NCBI GenBank assembly: GCA_011009095.1
Contig: VTPC01000800.1
Location: forward strand, 1 to 64,000
From: Ignelater luminosus
Lineage: Eukaryota > Arthropoda > Insecta > Coleoptera > Elateridae
Direction of reading: 5' to 3'
DNA length: 64,000 bases
The translations under genes and the position numbers were made by a program. Below, piece after piece: positions 10,586 to 22,110 of this stretch (positions are counted from its first letter, which is position 1; each line of letters begins with the position of its first letter). Below the pieces are notes generated by a model. The model saw nothing but the letters and a program-made list of their open reading frames with translations, did no database searches and was not told where the DNA came from.

Positions 10586-11626
10586 TTAATCTTCAAAATA
10601 ATAGCCACCGCTAGCGACACATTTTACCCATCTCTCAGGCAATTTGTGAATGCCGCGCCAAACAAATTGGCCGTCTTTGGCCGCAAACCAATCATCGAGC
10701 CATTTTTTGGCTTCTTCGTGAGAATTGAAGCGCTGCTCGGAAAGTGCGTGGCCCATCGATGCAAACAAATGATAATCGGAAGGCGCCAAGTCTGGTGAGT
10801 AAGCCGCATGCACCAGCGGTTCCCAATCGTACGTCTCCACCAATTCCCGGGTCGCTCTTGTTCGATGTGGTGGTGCATTGTCATCAAGAAAAATTACTTT
10901 GTGACGCCGATCGGCATATTCTGGGCGTTTTCGGTGTATAGCGCTGTTCAAATCGGCCAATTGTCGTTGGTAGCGTGCACCGTCAACTGTTTCACCTGGT
11001 TTTAATAGCTCGTACCAAATCATACCATGCTGATCCCAGAAAACACACAGCATTGCCTTGCGGCCGAAGCGATTTGGTTTGGCCGTTGATTTTGGCTTGT
11101 GGCCGGGCGGACCATACGATCGTTTACGCTTGGGATTGGAGAAATACACCGATTTTTCATCACCCGTAACGATTCGATGCAAAAAAGACTTCCTTTTGAA
11201 CCGGGAGAGCAGCATTTCACAAGTGGTTTTTCGGTTCTCTTGCTGCCTTTCAGTCAGTTCATGCGGCACCCATCTTCCGACCTTTAAAATCATGCCCATG
11301 TCTTTCAAACGTTTGCAAATGGTTTTTTGGGTCACTCCCAACTGCTCTGCCATCATTTCTTGCGTTTGACCATCATCTTCATTCAACAATGCTTGCAATT
11401 CGGTGTCCTCAAACTTTTTCGGTGGCCGGCCACGTTCCTCGTTCTCCACGCTAAAATCACCACTTCGGAATTTTTCAAACCACCTGAAGCACTGTGCTCT
11501 GCTTAGAGCATGTCCACCGTAAGCTTCTATAAGCATTTGATGAGCTTGAGAAGCGTTTTTCTTCAATTGATAACAGAAAATCAACGATGTCCGCAAATCG
11601 TAGTTTGAAGGCACGAAATTCGACAT
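10586..11626 (-). CDS. Mariner transposase, mauritiana subfamily, intact
   Basis: The start is placed at the Met of MSNFVPSNYDLRTSLIFCY, which matches the Mos1 N-terminus and gives 346 residues (Mos1 has 345). The open frame itself extends 31 codons further upstream. An N-terminal helix-turn-helix pair is followed by VGRWVPHELTERQQENRK. The catalytic D,D34D triad is Asp in VTGDEKSVYF, Asp in FLDDNAPPH and, after exactly 34 residues, Asp in YSPDLAPSDYHLF. The C-terminus ends WFAAKDGQFVWRGIHKLPERW. The Trp that usually follows DEK is Ser here, the one visible change next to a catalytic residue. Otherwise the frame is uninterrupted, so the protein may be functional. Confidence 0.95.
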   Translation of the reverse strand: MSNFVPSNYDLRTSLIFCYQLKKNASQAHQMLIEAYGGHALSRAQCFRWFEKFRSGDFSVENEERGRPPKKFEDTELQALLNEDDGQTQEMMAEQLGVTQKTICKRLKDMGMILKVGRWVPHELTERQQENRKTTCEMLLSRFKRKSFLHRIVTGDEKSVYFSNPKRKRSYGPPGHKPKSTAKPNRFGRKAMLCVFWDQHGMIWYELLKPGETVDGARYQRQLADLNSAIHRKRPEYADRRHKVIFLDDNAPPHRTRATRELVETYDWEPLVHAAYSPDLAPSDYHLFASMGHALSEQRFNSHEEAKKWLDDWFAAKDGQFVWRGIHKLPERWVKCVASGGYYFED

Positions 11627-11769
11627 TTTCAAGAGCGAAAAAAATGCGTTGTTGTATGAAACATCACAAACAATGAATTGAATATTGTTGACAGATGACA
11701 GACGAAACAAATAAGACATTTGGGACAGTTTAAAAATACTCCTAGCGACATCTGTGGTCTAATAGCTGA

Positions 11770-11797
11770 AAGTCTCATTTCATAGGTATACACCTGG
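11770..11797. repeat. 5' terminal inverted repeat of the mauritiana mariner
   Basis: Exact reverse complement of 10513-10540, followed by TA at 11798-11799. The transposase start lies about 145 bp inside. Confidence 0.95.
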
Positions 11798-11799
11798 TA

Positions 11800-12875
11800 T
11801 ACCAGCATAAATAATTAAAATTGGTAAATATTATAAATGTAGGAAGTTTTCAAATATACCTTTCAAAGATTTGTGAGAGTTTCCGTGTGTAATATAGGTA
11901 GAACGCATACTACAGTAGCACCGTATTGTTACTTCTAAAATCTTCGTAGAAGTCACATCAGGTTAACCGAGGGGTACAAAACCCTTTAGACTAGCTTTTT
12001 CGAGGTTCATTTTCATTCATTCCTTCATTATAACCCCAAGTCAGTTTATTTTATTATAATTATTGTTCATTTCGTCCAGTTCATTTATTATAACAAAGTC
12101 AGTTCGTTTAGTATAACAAAATTAATATTATTTCATTTTAAAGTTAATATAGAAATAATTTAATTTTGTTTCTGTGTAAAAGTGCACGCCTTATTGAAAT
12201 AAATAAATTGTGTTTACCAATAAAAGTATTGAAGTTATACAACAACATTAGCGAAATTGCCTCTGTAAAAACATTTTTAAAGTTAAAATTGTGGCTCCAA
12301 AGTTTAATCAGCCGGAACGGATTATTATAGCCACAGTAGCAGGTAAGTATATTTGACAAACGACAAGCACCTGTATTCTGATGGTCCCAACAAGCTTGAA
12401 TGCTGGCTTGAATGCTGTTTCTTTTTAGACAGTGTGATCACAAGCATTAATACTAATTTACTTTTATCAAATTCTATTCATCGCAGCAGTTAGTGCTTGG
12501 TGTCAAATGACGCGGAATTTTATTCTTCAAAATGTGAGCTAATTTTAATTGAAGTACCAACAGTCATAAATCTTTTACTGCATTAAATAGTTTCATTATG
12601 TTATGCAGTGTTACTATTTTAAATTAAAACTCAGTTTGTAAGTAATGAATAGGAACAAAATTGATATCAGTAGATAGGGCTCCTTGTTCTACATAAGTAT
12701 GCCAAATTTGAAATTTTTGAGTTAATTAGTTTTTTATAAAAGTAAAAAAAAGCTATTTTAGTAATGGAGCAACAAAAAGATTTTTTGTAAAGCAATTATT
12801 GTAAATGTAACCTAAAATAATCTACATGTTAAAGGCAGTTCTTATAAATCAAAAAATAACCAATTTACGGACAAT
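11800..12875. other. AT-rich intergenic DNA, no gene
   Basis: No supported coding region. Between about 12010 and 12130 a short motif recurs loosely (TTCATT...TATAAC...AGTCAGTT), which looks like degenerate repeat DNA. Confidence 0.4.
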
Positions 12876-14552
12876 TTAAGGAGATCCACGCGAAGTAGTC
12901 AGGTTTTTAAAACTTCTTAAAAATTTGTCAACTTAATCTAGATAGTCTAATAATTAATAAAAAAATTTAAAAACAGTAGGTTTCCGGGATATTTTATAAA
13001 ATAATTAGTTTTGAAAATGGTAATTTTTACATGTAGGTAAATGGAGATTCCACTAACCGTGTATTTGATTAAGAATTTAATGCAATTAACGATTTTAAAA
13101 AAATTTTATCTTTATTGAATTTGATTGAAAAAATAATAAGCTTTCGGTTAAAACAATAAAAAAAGGAGGTTTCCGGACATATTACGGAGATATTTGATAT
13201 TTTTTATGAAAAATCATAAGGAACTTCCGGTTTTTGAAGTCTTGTGTTTGACTTGGCAACACCGCTTGCGCAGTAAGCCGGCGCATAAGTAACCGCGGTT
13301 TTTTAAACACTATATTATCTGTCATTTTAGTTAGACAGTAAACAAGATTTTTTCAATTAAAGCAAATTAAAAATACAAAGATACTCACAATTAAAAACTG
13401 GCAATTATTTAATCGATAAGTAAGGAATATAATTTAATTAACAAGATTATGGAAATAAAATAATAAATTTATTTATAAAAAATATACATTTGTGCACAAC
13501 TTAAAAATTAAGTAATAATTAATAATACAAATTTTCACGGATATAATTAAAAATTAGAACAAAATTTTTATTTTTTTTTTCGCGCTCACCAAGTCTATCA
13601 ACAATTGCCTTGATTGTTTTTTTCATTTTTTGTAACACGTGGTTTATTATTTATGTTTTCTGCTAGCAACATTTTTACACTATCATAACCGCCGAGTTGA
13701 AATGCTTTTTTTAAAGTTGTCAAATTTATTCGACCCAGAGCAATTTTAGATGCAATAACCGACGTTACAGCTCCTTTAAAGTACTTCTTCAACGCTCTAT
13801 CCGCCAAAATGAAAGGCGTGCTTTTCGCCATAGATATAATTTTATCGTTAGGAACATTAATTTTATCAATTAATGTTGATAAAATTTTAATATCTTGCGC
13901 TGCATTATGAAGTTCTTCGGTAAATTCAGGTCCTAAAAAATCTCGAGCTAAATCTTCTACTTTGAATGATTGTTTTTCTTCTTGTCGTTTTGTTAAGAAG
14001 TTTTTAAAAATTGTCAAAGTATCAGCAAAACCAACAACCGTTTTTTTAAATTGTTCCATCATTTTGTATTGAAATAAACATCTCAATATTATTGGAAAGT
14101 CAAACCTAGAAAACACGTAATTATTGAATTATAAATTACAAAAAAAAAGATTACTAAAATTTATAACGGCATTTGAAGACAAATTATAACAACAATATTT
14201 ACCTGAAGCCGTTATGTGCTATCAAAATAATAGGACTATTAAACGATTTTAAATATATTAAAAAGTTTTCAAAAACAGTTTTAATAGGAGTAGTCGATAA
14301 CTTCTCGTTGCCAGAAAACATTTCACCTCTCTCGCGGTGTTGTCAAGCATATACCGGTAATTCAGAGTGCTATATTTTTTATTAGTCAATTAAATGTTAA
14401 TAATTATTTAATGAGTGAATTTTTCGGAAATTTTGATAAAAATTTTCTCAATTAATTTGAAAATTAATTTTCAAATGCATAATAGAAGAATCCCTAAGTA
14501 TTATTTTCTAATAGACATTCTTTATACTAGGGGGGTACTTGGATCTCCTTAA
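12876..14552 (-). mobile_element. Possible TTAA-flanked DNA element carrying an exonuclease
   Basis: TTAAGGAGATCCA at 12876-12888 is exactly mirrored by TGGATCTCCTTAA at 14540-14552. This gives a TTAA plus a 9-bp inverted repeat at each end of a 1,677-bp block that contains an exonuclease remnant. TTAA duplications are typical of piggyBac and Kolobok elements. The inverted repeat is short, so the match may be chance. No transposase is visible between the ends. Confidence 0.35.
13598..14342 (-). pseudogene. DEDDh-type 3'-5' exonuclease remnant, two exons, lacking its N-terminus
   Basis: Exon 1 (14342-14203) opens after an in-frame stop and includes NEKLSTTPIKTVFENFLIYL and PIILIAHNGF. It ends in phase 2 at a GTAAAT donor. 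Exon 2 opens at 14105 behind TTCTAG and continues in frame as RFDFPIILRCLFQ. Together they form the ExoII motif AHNGFRFD. Then comes VVGFADTLTIF and the ExoIII motif HNAAQD (H-x4-D), followed by a basic tail ending at 13598. The upstream DxE motif (ExoI) is missing. Comparable exonuclease domains occur in insect repetitive genes and in DNA elements. It is probably not functional. The HNA-x2-D and AHN-x3-FD motifs are direct; the mobile-element origin is inferred. Confidence 0.6.
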
Positions 14553-14994
14553 GTGTGTTCTGTTTGGTTATATCACCTGCCCTTAAGAATAAAGTTTTAT
14601 AAATTTATTAATAACTTTCAAATACAAAGAATTCATGAAATTAAAGTGATGTTTATAAACAACATAACTATATAGGAATATTACAATGTGTTTAAGAACT
14701 AAAAGATTTTCTCTAATACTAAATTATTATTGAAAAATGTATTATCTTATACTGAAATTATTACAGTAACATTAAATAATAAGTAATTTCTAGAATTAGA
14801 GGAATGAAATAAAAATACAACTATAATAATGAAATGTGATAACTTAAGAAAATTATAGTATCCTTTGTGAACTTCATACTATAAAAACTATTAACTAAGC
14901 TTTTTTTTACCTTTAGATTATTGAAAAATATAAATAATAACGATAGAACTTAACAATTAGTATTAACGAGATCAACCTTATTAGTAACTTATTA

Positions 14995-17900
14995 TTAGAA
15001 CATATTGAATGGATTAGAAATAGTATTCCTAGAAAAGAATGGCGCATTGTTAGGTTGCATAGCTTCAACCTGCCCGAAATTAAAGTTGAAAGGAGGCGAT
15101 TGTACTTCATCATTTGTACTGCTGGGATTTTCGGGATTGCTCGTTGGTGAAAAATAAACCGGAGAAAACTCTAAAAGAGAAATGATGTTAGATAATTAAT
15201 GCACGCATAACCACTATAACTTACCGTTGTCTAACTTCATATTGTTTTCTAGATCAACATTTGAGGTATATGAAAATGGTAGATTGTCTGAAAATAACGG
15301 TTAATTTACCATTTACGTTAAATACGTCAGACGGGTCTATTTGGTGCTTATTCACTAAAAAGACCCACCTGGGATTTTGGATTCAGCAAATTTGGTTGAT
15401 AATTTAAATACAGAAAGTCAACATACATATCCTATATACCGTGTGTCTCACAGATGACGGAACATAGGGAACTTGTATAAAATTTCGGAATGAATCCAAG
15501 AGCTCTTAGGATAGAATGATTTTAGAAACGTAAACGTTCTACATTTATAGTAATCTGAATACAATAAGCACTAACTTTGTGCGACGTGCAATACGTGTTT
15601 AATTTGTTCATTTGCAATTAAATCTCAACAAGCGTCCAAATCGAGTGAAAATAAAATAATCGACAGCTCTGCACGCCACTTACCTACTTGTTACTAAACT
15701 CGTATAATGTTTAAAGAGCTTATGCAGGCTCTTCCTTATACTCTGTCAATATGTAAATTCCAAGAGTAGATTTTGGCTTGAAGAGTTTAAAATGGTGACT
15801 GACAACAGTTAGAAAAAACTTAGTATTATGTACTTAATAAACAGAATCCTACCAAAATACGAATTCATTCCCATCTGACTATTAACAAATAATTCACTGC
15901 CAGCTTGAGTGTTAGGAACATCAGGTACATCGATTGGTTTGTTTGTATTGTTAAAAAATGGAGATGTAACAGCTGAATCTGGTAAATTTGTTGCCTTCTG
16001 TATAACAAAAAAGATAATAAATCTGAAAACTTTTGGAAACACTATTGCATCTTACCTGTAACACTGCTGCAAGTTCTAAAGGCTTGTTGTCTAACATTTT
16101 AAGTAAATTCACCCCTTCGTCAGCTTTAGTGGATCCTGGTTGGTTTGAAATTTGAACGTTTTCATTTGGAAAGCTTCTTTTCACTGCTTTCATGCCGGGT
16201 TTTTCAAGTGTACTTATACTTTGCGATTCTTCCTGAGTCGTTTTTTGAGAAGTTACATGTTGAGATAATGGTAGATCATTTTGAAGATAATGTAAATAAC
16301 GAGATTGAGATTGTGCGAGAGGTAGATTCTTTTTAAAGTCCTGAGATTGGGATGAAACTTTTCCAAAATTAGAGTTATTTTGAAAATGCAAACCAGTGCT
16401 ATCTCTAACATTCGGTGTGAGGTTTATTGGGCTTTTGTTCAATTCTTGAGATTGTGGGATTCTTTGAGCATTGGACATATCTTGTGAATCTTGACAAGAC
16501 TGATTAACATGAGTTATATTTGTATTTTTTTGTGACGTTTGCTGAGAAACGTGGAGAGTTTGGTTATTGATATTTTGAGTATATTGCACTTCACGTTTAG
16601 TTTCCGGTGCATTCACCAGTGAATACATGGAAATAATATTAACCCTCGAGTTTGTATTTTTTAACTGTTGCGACTGTTTGTTGGGAAAATCGCTTTTCTT
16701 GGTAATCAAATTAGTATTAGCGCCAATGAATTTCAGATTGCTGTTAGAAATAGTATTTGTAGGGTTTCTTGGAATTTTTATGTTCGAGGGTCTAGTATTT
16801 AAATAATATGATTCTAAATTAGTCGACGAAAGCTTCCGTTTTTGTGGTAATGTTGATATTTGCTGGTTCCACTGCTGTTGTCTTTGATCAAATCTAGCTC
16901 TGATTTGTTCTAAATGTTTTTCTGATTGTAACTGTTTATCTGAAATAATTCACAAATGTTGAAGGAAAATTAATGTATTTTGGCGGCTTATTTTTGGAAA
17001 GAGTAAAATAGATATGAAGTCAGTTAAATCGAAAAACAAACCTCGCAATAAAATGTTGCTGTCGTATATGGAAGAAAAAGAAGTAGCTAAAGATGTTGGA
17101 GCAGCAATGCTGCTAATCTTATTATTAAAGTCATTTATAGACCAATTGCGTTCGGTCAAAAGTTGCATTTCGCTTGAGAGATGATGTTTTCGATTCAATT
17201 CATCTTCTTTTTTAGCTGAAACATATCGTTTTTTTATTATTTATTTAAAATTAGAAATAATTTTTTAAAATCTGTCTTACCAGCTGCTATTTTCAATTCA
17301 CACATTTCTTTTAGCAACTTCTCTCGTTTTTTCATTTCTTCGTTAATCTTACAAAACAAGTCACGGCTGCTCCAATTATTCAAAACCTCCTTGGCGAAAT
17401 TCACAATAGTAGTATGAAAAATCTTTTTCTGAATTTCTTCACGTAGTTTCATTTGCTTTTTCGTTTCTGCTATTTTCACGGATAGCATCTTCTTTTCAAC
17501 TTCCGATTTTAAACTTTCATTTTGTAGCTTCTTTAGGTGATTGAAAAGTGGATTATGGTCTTCAAATAATTTCTTGGCTTCTTTATATTTATTTAAATAT
17601 TCGTTATAAACTTTTTGCTCTGTAGTTTCTTGTTCTTTTGCTTCAGTTTGCAATTTATTTATATTTTCTTTAAGGATACTAACAGTGTCTCTTTTTGTTT
17701 TAATAGCAAGTCTGTTTCTGGAAGGTGGTGAACACGCTTTTTAATGGTTTTTTAATCTAATACTTGTGTGCATTTTATTTGCAAAATATACAACAGTCAT
17801 TTAATTTGAACTACAAGTCTCTTAAATAGGTACATAGGCGCCGACTTGGTATACCTAGGTTCCAATTGTTGACAAATAAGATGGTGATATTGGCTTTTAT

Positions 17901-18872
17901 GATGATAGCTGAAGGCTCTAGGTTACGCCACTTTTTTGGGCGTAACATTGAATTGCACATCCGATTTCATGTTCAGAAATTTCTAAAAGCCACCAGAAAA
18001 AAAGTTAAAAGCAAAAGCTAGTACCCTGGTACTATCATCATAAAGTCAACATCACCGTCTTGTTTGTTAAGAATTGAAACCTAAGTATACCAAATTTGAA
18101 CAAAGATCACATTAGGAGTTTTTGACTTACAATAAAAGATAAAAATAAAAATCTCAACTCTGAAGGCCTGTAACTTCTTAAGGAAGCAATTTCTCTTATT
18201 GCAAGTTGGGCTCAATCAACCTAGCTTGACTCTTTGCATCCACTTTTTGGACACCCTGTATACTTACGCTTGTCTAAAAATTTATGCACCTACATGCATC
18301 TTGAAGAATCGGCGCTTATGGTTATGAGTAAGTGTGCGTAATTACCTGCCGCGTCCTCAGCAACCCTAATTATCTTTTACCTTAAGTAAAGCCCTTTAAA
18401 TTCTATCAAATTTCATGTTGACAGTTAAACAATGCAACCTAACCTCTACAAAATATATAGGACGAACCTATCAGATTTCTAAGGCTTCTCAAATTAATAT
18501 TATATTCTGGAACAAACATACTTACATATCAATTGAAGCATTGAGTTCTTTTAAATTTTCGTCCACGGTAGCATTTTCCAATTCCAACTTTCTGCACTTT
18601 TTATTCAGTTCCTCTGTGTCGTTTTCTAATTTCTCGATTTCCAATTTTGTATCTAAACGGGAAATGAATAGTTTTAAGTCTGTTAAAATTATTCTCTTAG
18701 TAAAGAATTCATGTTACTTACAGATAACCAAAGACTCATTCAAGACTAGTTTTTGATGTTCTTCATTAAGATTCTCGACGTTATTACTTTCTTCACCTAC
18801 ATTGTAAGATGCAGGAATTTGAGGATCTAATAATCTGGAACTATTTTGACCGTCTGTGTTCCGCTTTTCCAT
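14995..18872 (-). CDS. Eight-exon coiled-coil protein with Gln/Ser-rich tail (718 aa); distant SIX6OS1-like candidate
   Basis: Exons by eye: 18872-18722, 18652-18526, 17717-17281, 17215-17042, 16939-16056, 15997-15853, 15287-15225, 15170-14995. All introns are GT-AG and all phases agree, giving 718 codons plus TAA. Residues about 40-235 are highly charged heptad-like coiled coil (KLEIEKLENDTEELNKKCRK; KMLSVKIAETKKQMKLREEI). Residues about 297-591 are Gln/Ser/Asn-rich and look disordered, with many SQ pairs (SQSQDFKK, AQSQSRYL). The C-terminus reads PPFNFNFGQ and ends NPFNMF. I do not recognise it firmly. Coiled coil, then a short conserved-looking helix (FAKEVLNNWSSR), a long disordered region and a Phe-rich FxFGQ end resemble SIX6OS1, a meiotic synaptonemal complex component. 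That is an impression of layout only. The start is the first Met, in a TATCC-free AT-rich leader. Confidence 0.8.
17846..18093. repeat. Foldback (imperfect inverted repeat) in intron 2 of the coiled-coil gene
   Basis: The arms 17846-17908 and 18032-18093 read TTGGTATACCTAGGTTCCAA... and, reversed, TTGGTATACTTAGGTTTCAA.... They stay similar for about 62 bases, ending TTTATGATGATAG in both, with roughly ten differences. The 123-bp centre is unrelated. This is MITE-like or foldback-element structure and could form a long hairpin in the pre-mRNA. Confidence 0.8.
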
Positions 18873-18874
18873 TA

Positions 18875-20985
18875 TCCAAAACGTTTAAACTTGATTTTTA
18901 TATTTTAAAAATCCCACTGGCCTGAGTAAACTCGATTATGTGTAATAATACTTTAATCATAATAATATTTCTATTTGTCATGAAATCTTATAGGTATCAA
19001 CATTAGTTTTGTTTACATTTAAAGTTGTTAATACATACTAAACAGTAATAGAAATTAGTGTACTTACATTTTAATAAGTGTTATCAATTTATAAAGTTCC
19101 TAAGTAAACGTATTTGATACTGACGCAAAATGTAAAAGTAATTAACTAAAACATTTGCCGGTATTTTTAGCTTTCAAGTTTTCTGTTGTAAAACAACAAA
19201 AGATAGCTACCTGGATAATTTGATACGTTTTAAATTTTTACAATATAATTAGGCTCTTTATAGTGAACATGTATAATGATAAGATTCACAATAAAATAAA
19301 CGATTTTATTAATGTTAATTCCTCAAAATTAAAAACAATAAAAATATTCCTATTTGTCTAATTAAAATTCGTATTACGTATTACTAGAGGCAATTTTTTT
19401 TATTATAGAACTCAAAGTAGGTCAGCGTATAGTGATAGTGATTATCGTGATTATAAAGTAAAACAACTCTTAAAAAAGCGGGAAACTAGCTCGTAAACAA
19501 ACCAGCAGGTTGGAAGGTGGTTCGCGTTTCTGTAATAGATGTCACAACGGTCGAACGCCGAGCCAGCGGCCGAGCGAGGTTAGATCAGTGTCGTACACGT
19601 GGAAGTACACTAAACCTGCTGCGTATTGTTACCTGAGTTACTTTTATAAATAACTCGATCAAAAGGTAGATTCAAAAAACTGTATAATTGAGTAATGGTT
19701 CAAATAAAGCCTAGTACACTTGTCGGCATATTGTATAACAAATTGATGACACCATTTTAAATCACAAGTTAATTATGTCAGCGGATATAAAAACTACAAA
19801 TTAAACTTCAGCATAAGTCAGTCATTCCTTGATTATTTAGTAATTAGTTTAGAAACAAAATATTTTCAACCTGTACACTGTAATTTAGTCAGTAAGTTTG
19901 TATCAAATGTCATATAGCATGTAATTTTGTCTTTGAAAAACAAGATAAATAATATTAATGCAATTGTTGATAAAAAAAACAATAATTGTACATAATACAT
20001 TATAAATAAGAAACATTTGTAACAAAATATTTTTTTTTATAAATTAGTAAGTAATAAATATGAAAACACAACCAATTTATTTATTGATTAATTTAAATGT
20101 AACCATTGAAGATAGATATTTGAGTACAAGAACTATAATGTATTTAAAATGTATTGTGATAAATTTGATTTCTTTGGATATTTGTGCATGATTTACATCC
20201 TCTTCTTTAATTTAATACAATGCCATTATAAATTTAATAAATTGAAATTTAATAACAGAAAATGCAATGGTAGCTGTTGTGACTTAAAATAGAATTATGG
20301 AGTAGCTGTAAGATGCTCCCTACATATTATAGTAGCTCGAAGTTCAATATATGTTTGACAGATGGAATAAAGAAATGAGAGTGACCACTTGTGTTGTGTT
20401 AAAAATTACAATTTAGCAATAACAATGATCATCAGTAAAAGTGAATTGCAAATTAGCTTTCAAATGAATAAAAATACATAACAGTAGCCTTTCTAGTAAT
20501 TCATAATGTCCATAAATAAATCTACAGACGCCGCTAAAACTAGCATAGCGACATCTGTTCGAAATATCGGTATTATCCATCAACTCCTACTTAAAGGTCA
20601 TCGATCGGCGTTTGAAAAGAACAGAGGATTTTTAAAGAGTTGGTCTACTTAATAATCCCCTATACGCTGAGTAGGCTTTCATTCTATCACATTTTTACAA
20701 TATGTGGCAAAGATACAGTAAATTCAGGTTTGCAACTTAAAAACCAAAAATTACTACCTATGTTGACATTTCATGTTTATTTAAAACAATGACACAAATG
20801 ACAGACCTCTAACCTATAAATATGTATTTAATAAAAAAAAATATCATGTCAAGGGCTACTCTGCATTCTATAATATAAACACGTACTATACAGTGCTGCC
20901 CCCATTCGAAAACAAATTAAACTAGACACTGAAAGATTTCCCGGATTTGTTGTTTTGTTTGTTATTATGATCAGACAGACTGATG
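18875..20985. other. AT-rich upstream region, no gene seen
   Basis: Upstream of the coiled-coil gene. Most of it is AT-rich without frames. A less AT-rich block at 19500-19620 (ACGGTCGAACGCCGAGCCAG and following) stands out and could be a promoter or first non-coding exon, but no element can be named. Confidence 0.35.
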
Positions 20986-20989
20986 AACC

Positions 20990-22110
20990 CCATAACCCAT
21001 AACCACAGCTGGCGTTCTTGAGGAGGAGTATCAATGCAAAATGCCACCGTAGGTGGCTGCCATTTAGGAAATTTAATTCCTCTATGGCTGGTGAATTTGG
21101 AAAATGGATAACTGCGGTCGTGAACGCTATGTCAGGCACCAAGCAGTCCGCACGCCCGTCCACGGCGATGATGGTCTGGTGGCGACGGTGGAGCAGGCCG
21201 GAAGCAGGTCTTCCATAATCCCCGTCGATGTCGGTGCCCAAGGACGGCCAGCGAGCCGTCACACAGAGACGACGAAGGAGAGAACCGATGAGCGGTTCTT
21301 TTCAGAACGGTGTTGGAATTGTGTAGTGAGAAGTGTGAGAGTGTGTATATGTTAGAGTAGTGGTGTGTGAGTGTCTAGGTGTGTATAGTGTGCCGTGGAC
21401 TGGTGCAGTAACTGTTCCGGCATTTGCCTTCACCACTAGGGAAACCACGGAAAACCCTAATGAGAACAGTGTGACGGTTGTGGAATGGGTGTGGTAATTA
21501 TTGGCGGGAATTATTAGGCGGGAATTGTTAGGCGGGAAGTTGTTGGAGGGAAAGGATTTTGGCGGGAAGTGTAGCGGATAGGCGACGAATTTCCGGGCGC
21601 AGTGGAGTAGATACCTCGAGGTAGCCTCGGGCTCAAGGGTTTGGATGGGAAAGGAATTTGGTGGTGGAGGCTGAGATGAGTGGTGGAGATGGCCGGGCCT
21701 GCGCACCCCTACGCAGACGCCAGTTGGTGGTGGAGCGGCCTTTGATCCATCTACTGCATCTTGGGTTTGGTTGGATGTGTGGCGGTCGCGGTCCTCAAGT
21801 CGCCCCGTTGGTGGTGGAAATGGGCCAGGCCTGTGCCCCTCAAAACACAGACTCTGGAGGGTGGGTTGGCGGTAGCGCCCGACTACCGCGCTGTTGGTAG
21901 AGCCCGTACTCTTCGTCGCCGATGCACCACGCTCTCGCTGCAGACCGGGTCGACTGCCTCGCTTCGCACTCGAGGCCGGAATGTCGGGCGGTCTTGACAT
22001 GGCTTGTCAAGTAATAAGACGGTACGCGTAAACGAAATGTAAGCGGGGAATCCCCCAGATGGTACTCATGGTCCAGGTAAGCGGTTGCGCAACGCATACC
22101 GCGGGCGGCA
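20990..22110. other. GC-rich island of unknown origin
   Basis: Base composition changes sharply from about 30% to well over 50% GC, then back. The minus strand has a 232-codon frame (22000-21302) that is Pro/Ser/Thr-rich and matches no family I know. The plus strand has short Arg/Gly-rich frames. A 30-base segment is repeated imperfectly at 21681-21710 and 21812-21840 (TGGTGGAGATGGCCGGGCCT against TGGTGGAAATGGGCCAGGCC). GGCGGGAATT-type units recur at 21503-21570. It may be the untranslated region or 5' end of a GC-rich retroelement, or a transferred segment. Confidence 0.45.

Larger units (their letters stand above)
10513..11797 (-). mobile_element. Complete mariner element, mauritiana (Mos1-like) subfamily
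   Basis: The element is 1,285 bp with perfect 28-bp terminal inverted repeats: CCAGGTGTATACCTATGAAA... at 10513-10540 and its reverse complement at 11770-11797. It is flanked by TA at 10511-10512 and 11798-11799. The CCAGGTGTA start and 28-bp length are as in Mos1. It has the same orientation as the irritans mariner, whose 5' end is 190 bp away. Intact ends and an open transposase frame point to a young copy. Confidence 0.95.

Noticed and set aside
21302..22000. 232-codon minus-strand frame as a real gene
   Set aside because: Pro/Ser/His-rich translation of GC-rich repeated DNA with no domain, and both strands are open. Kept only as part of the GC-rich island.
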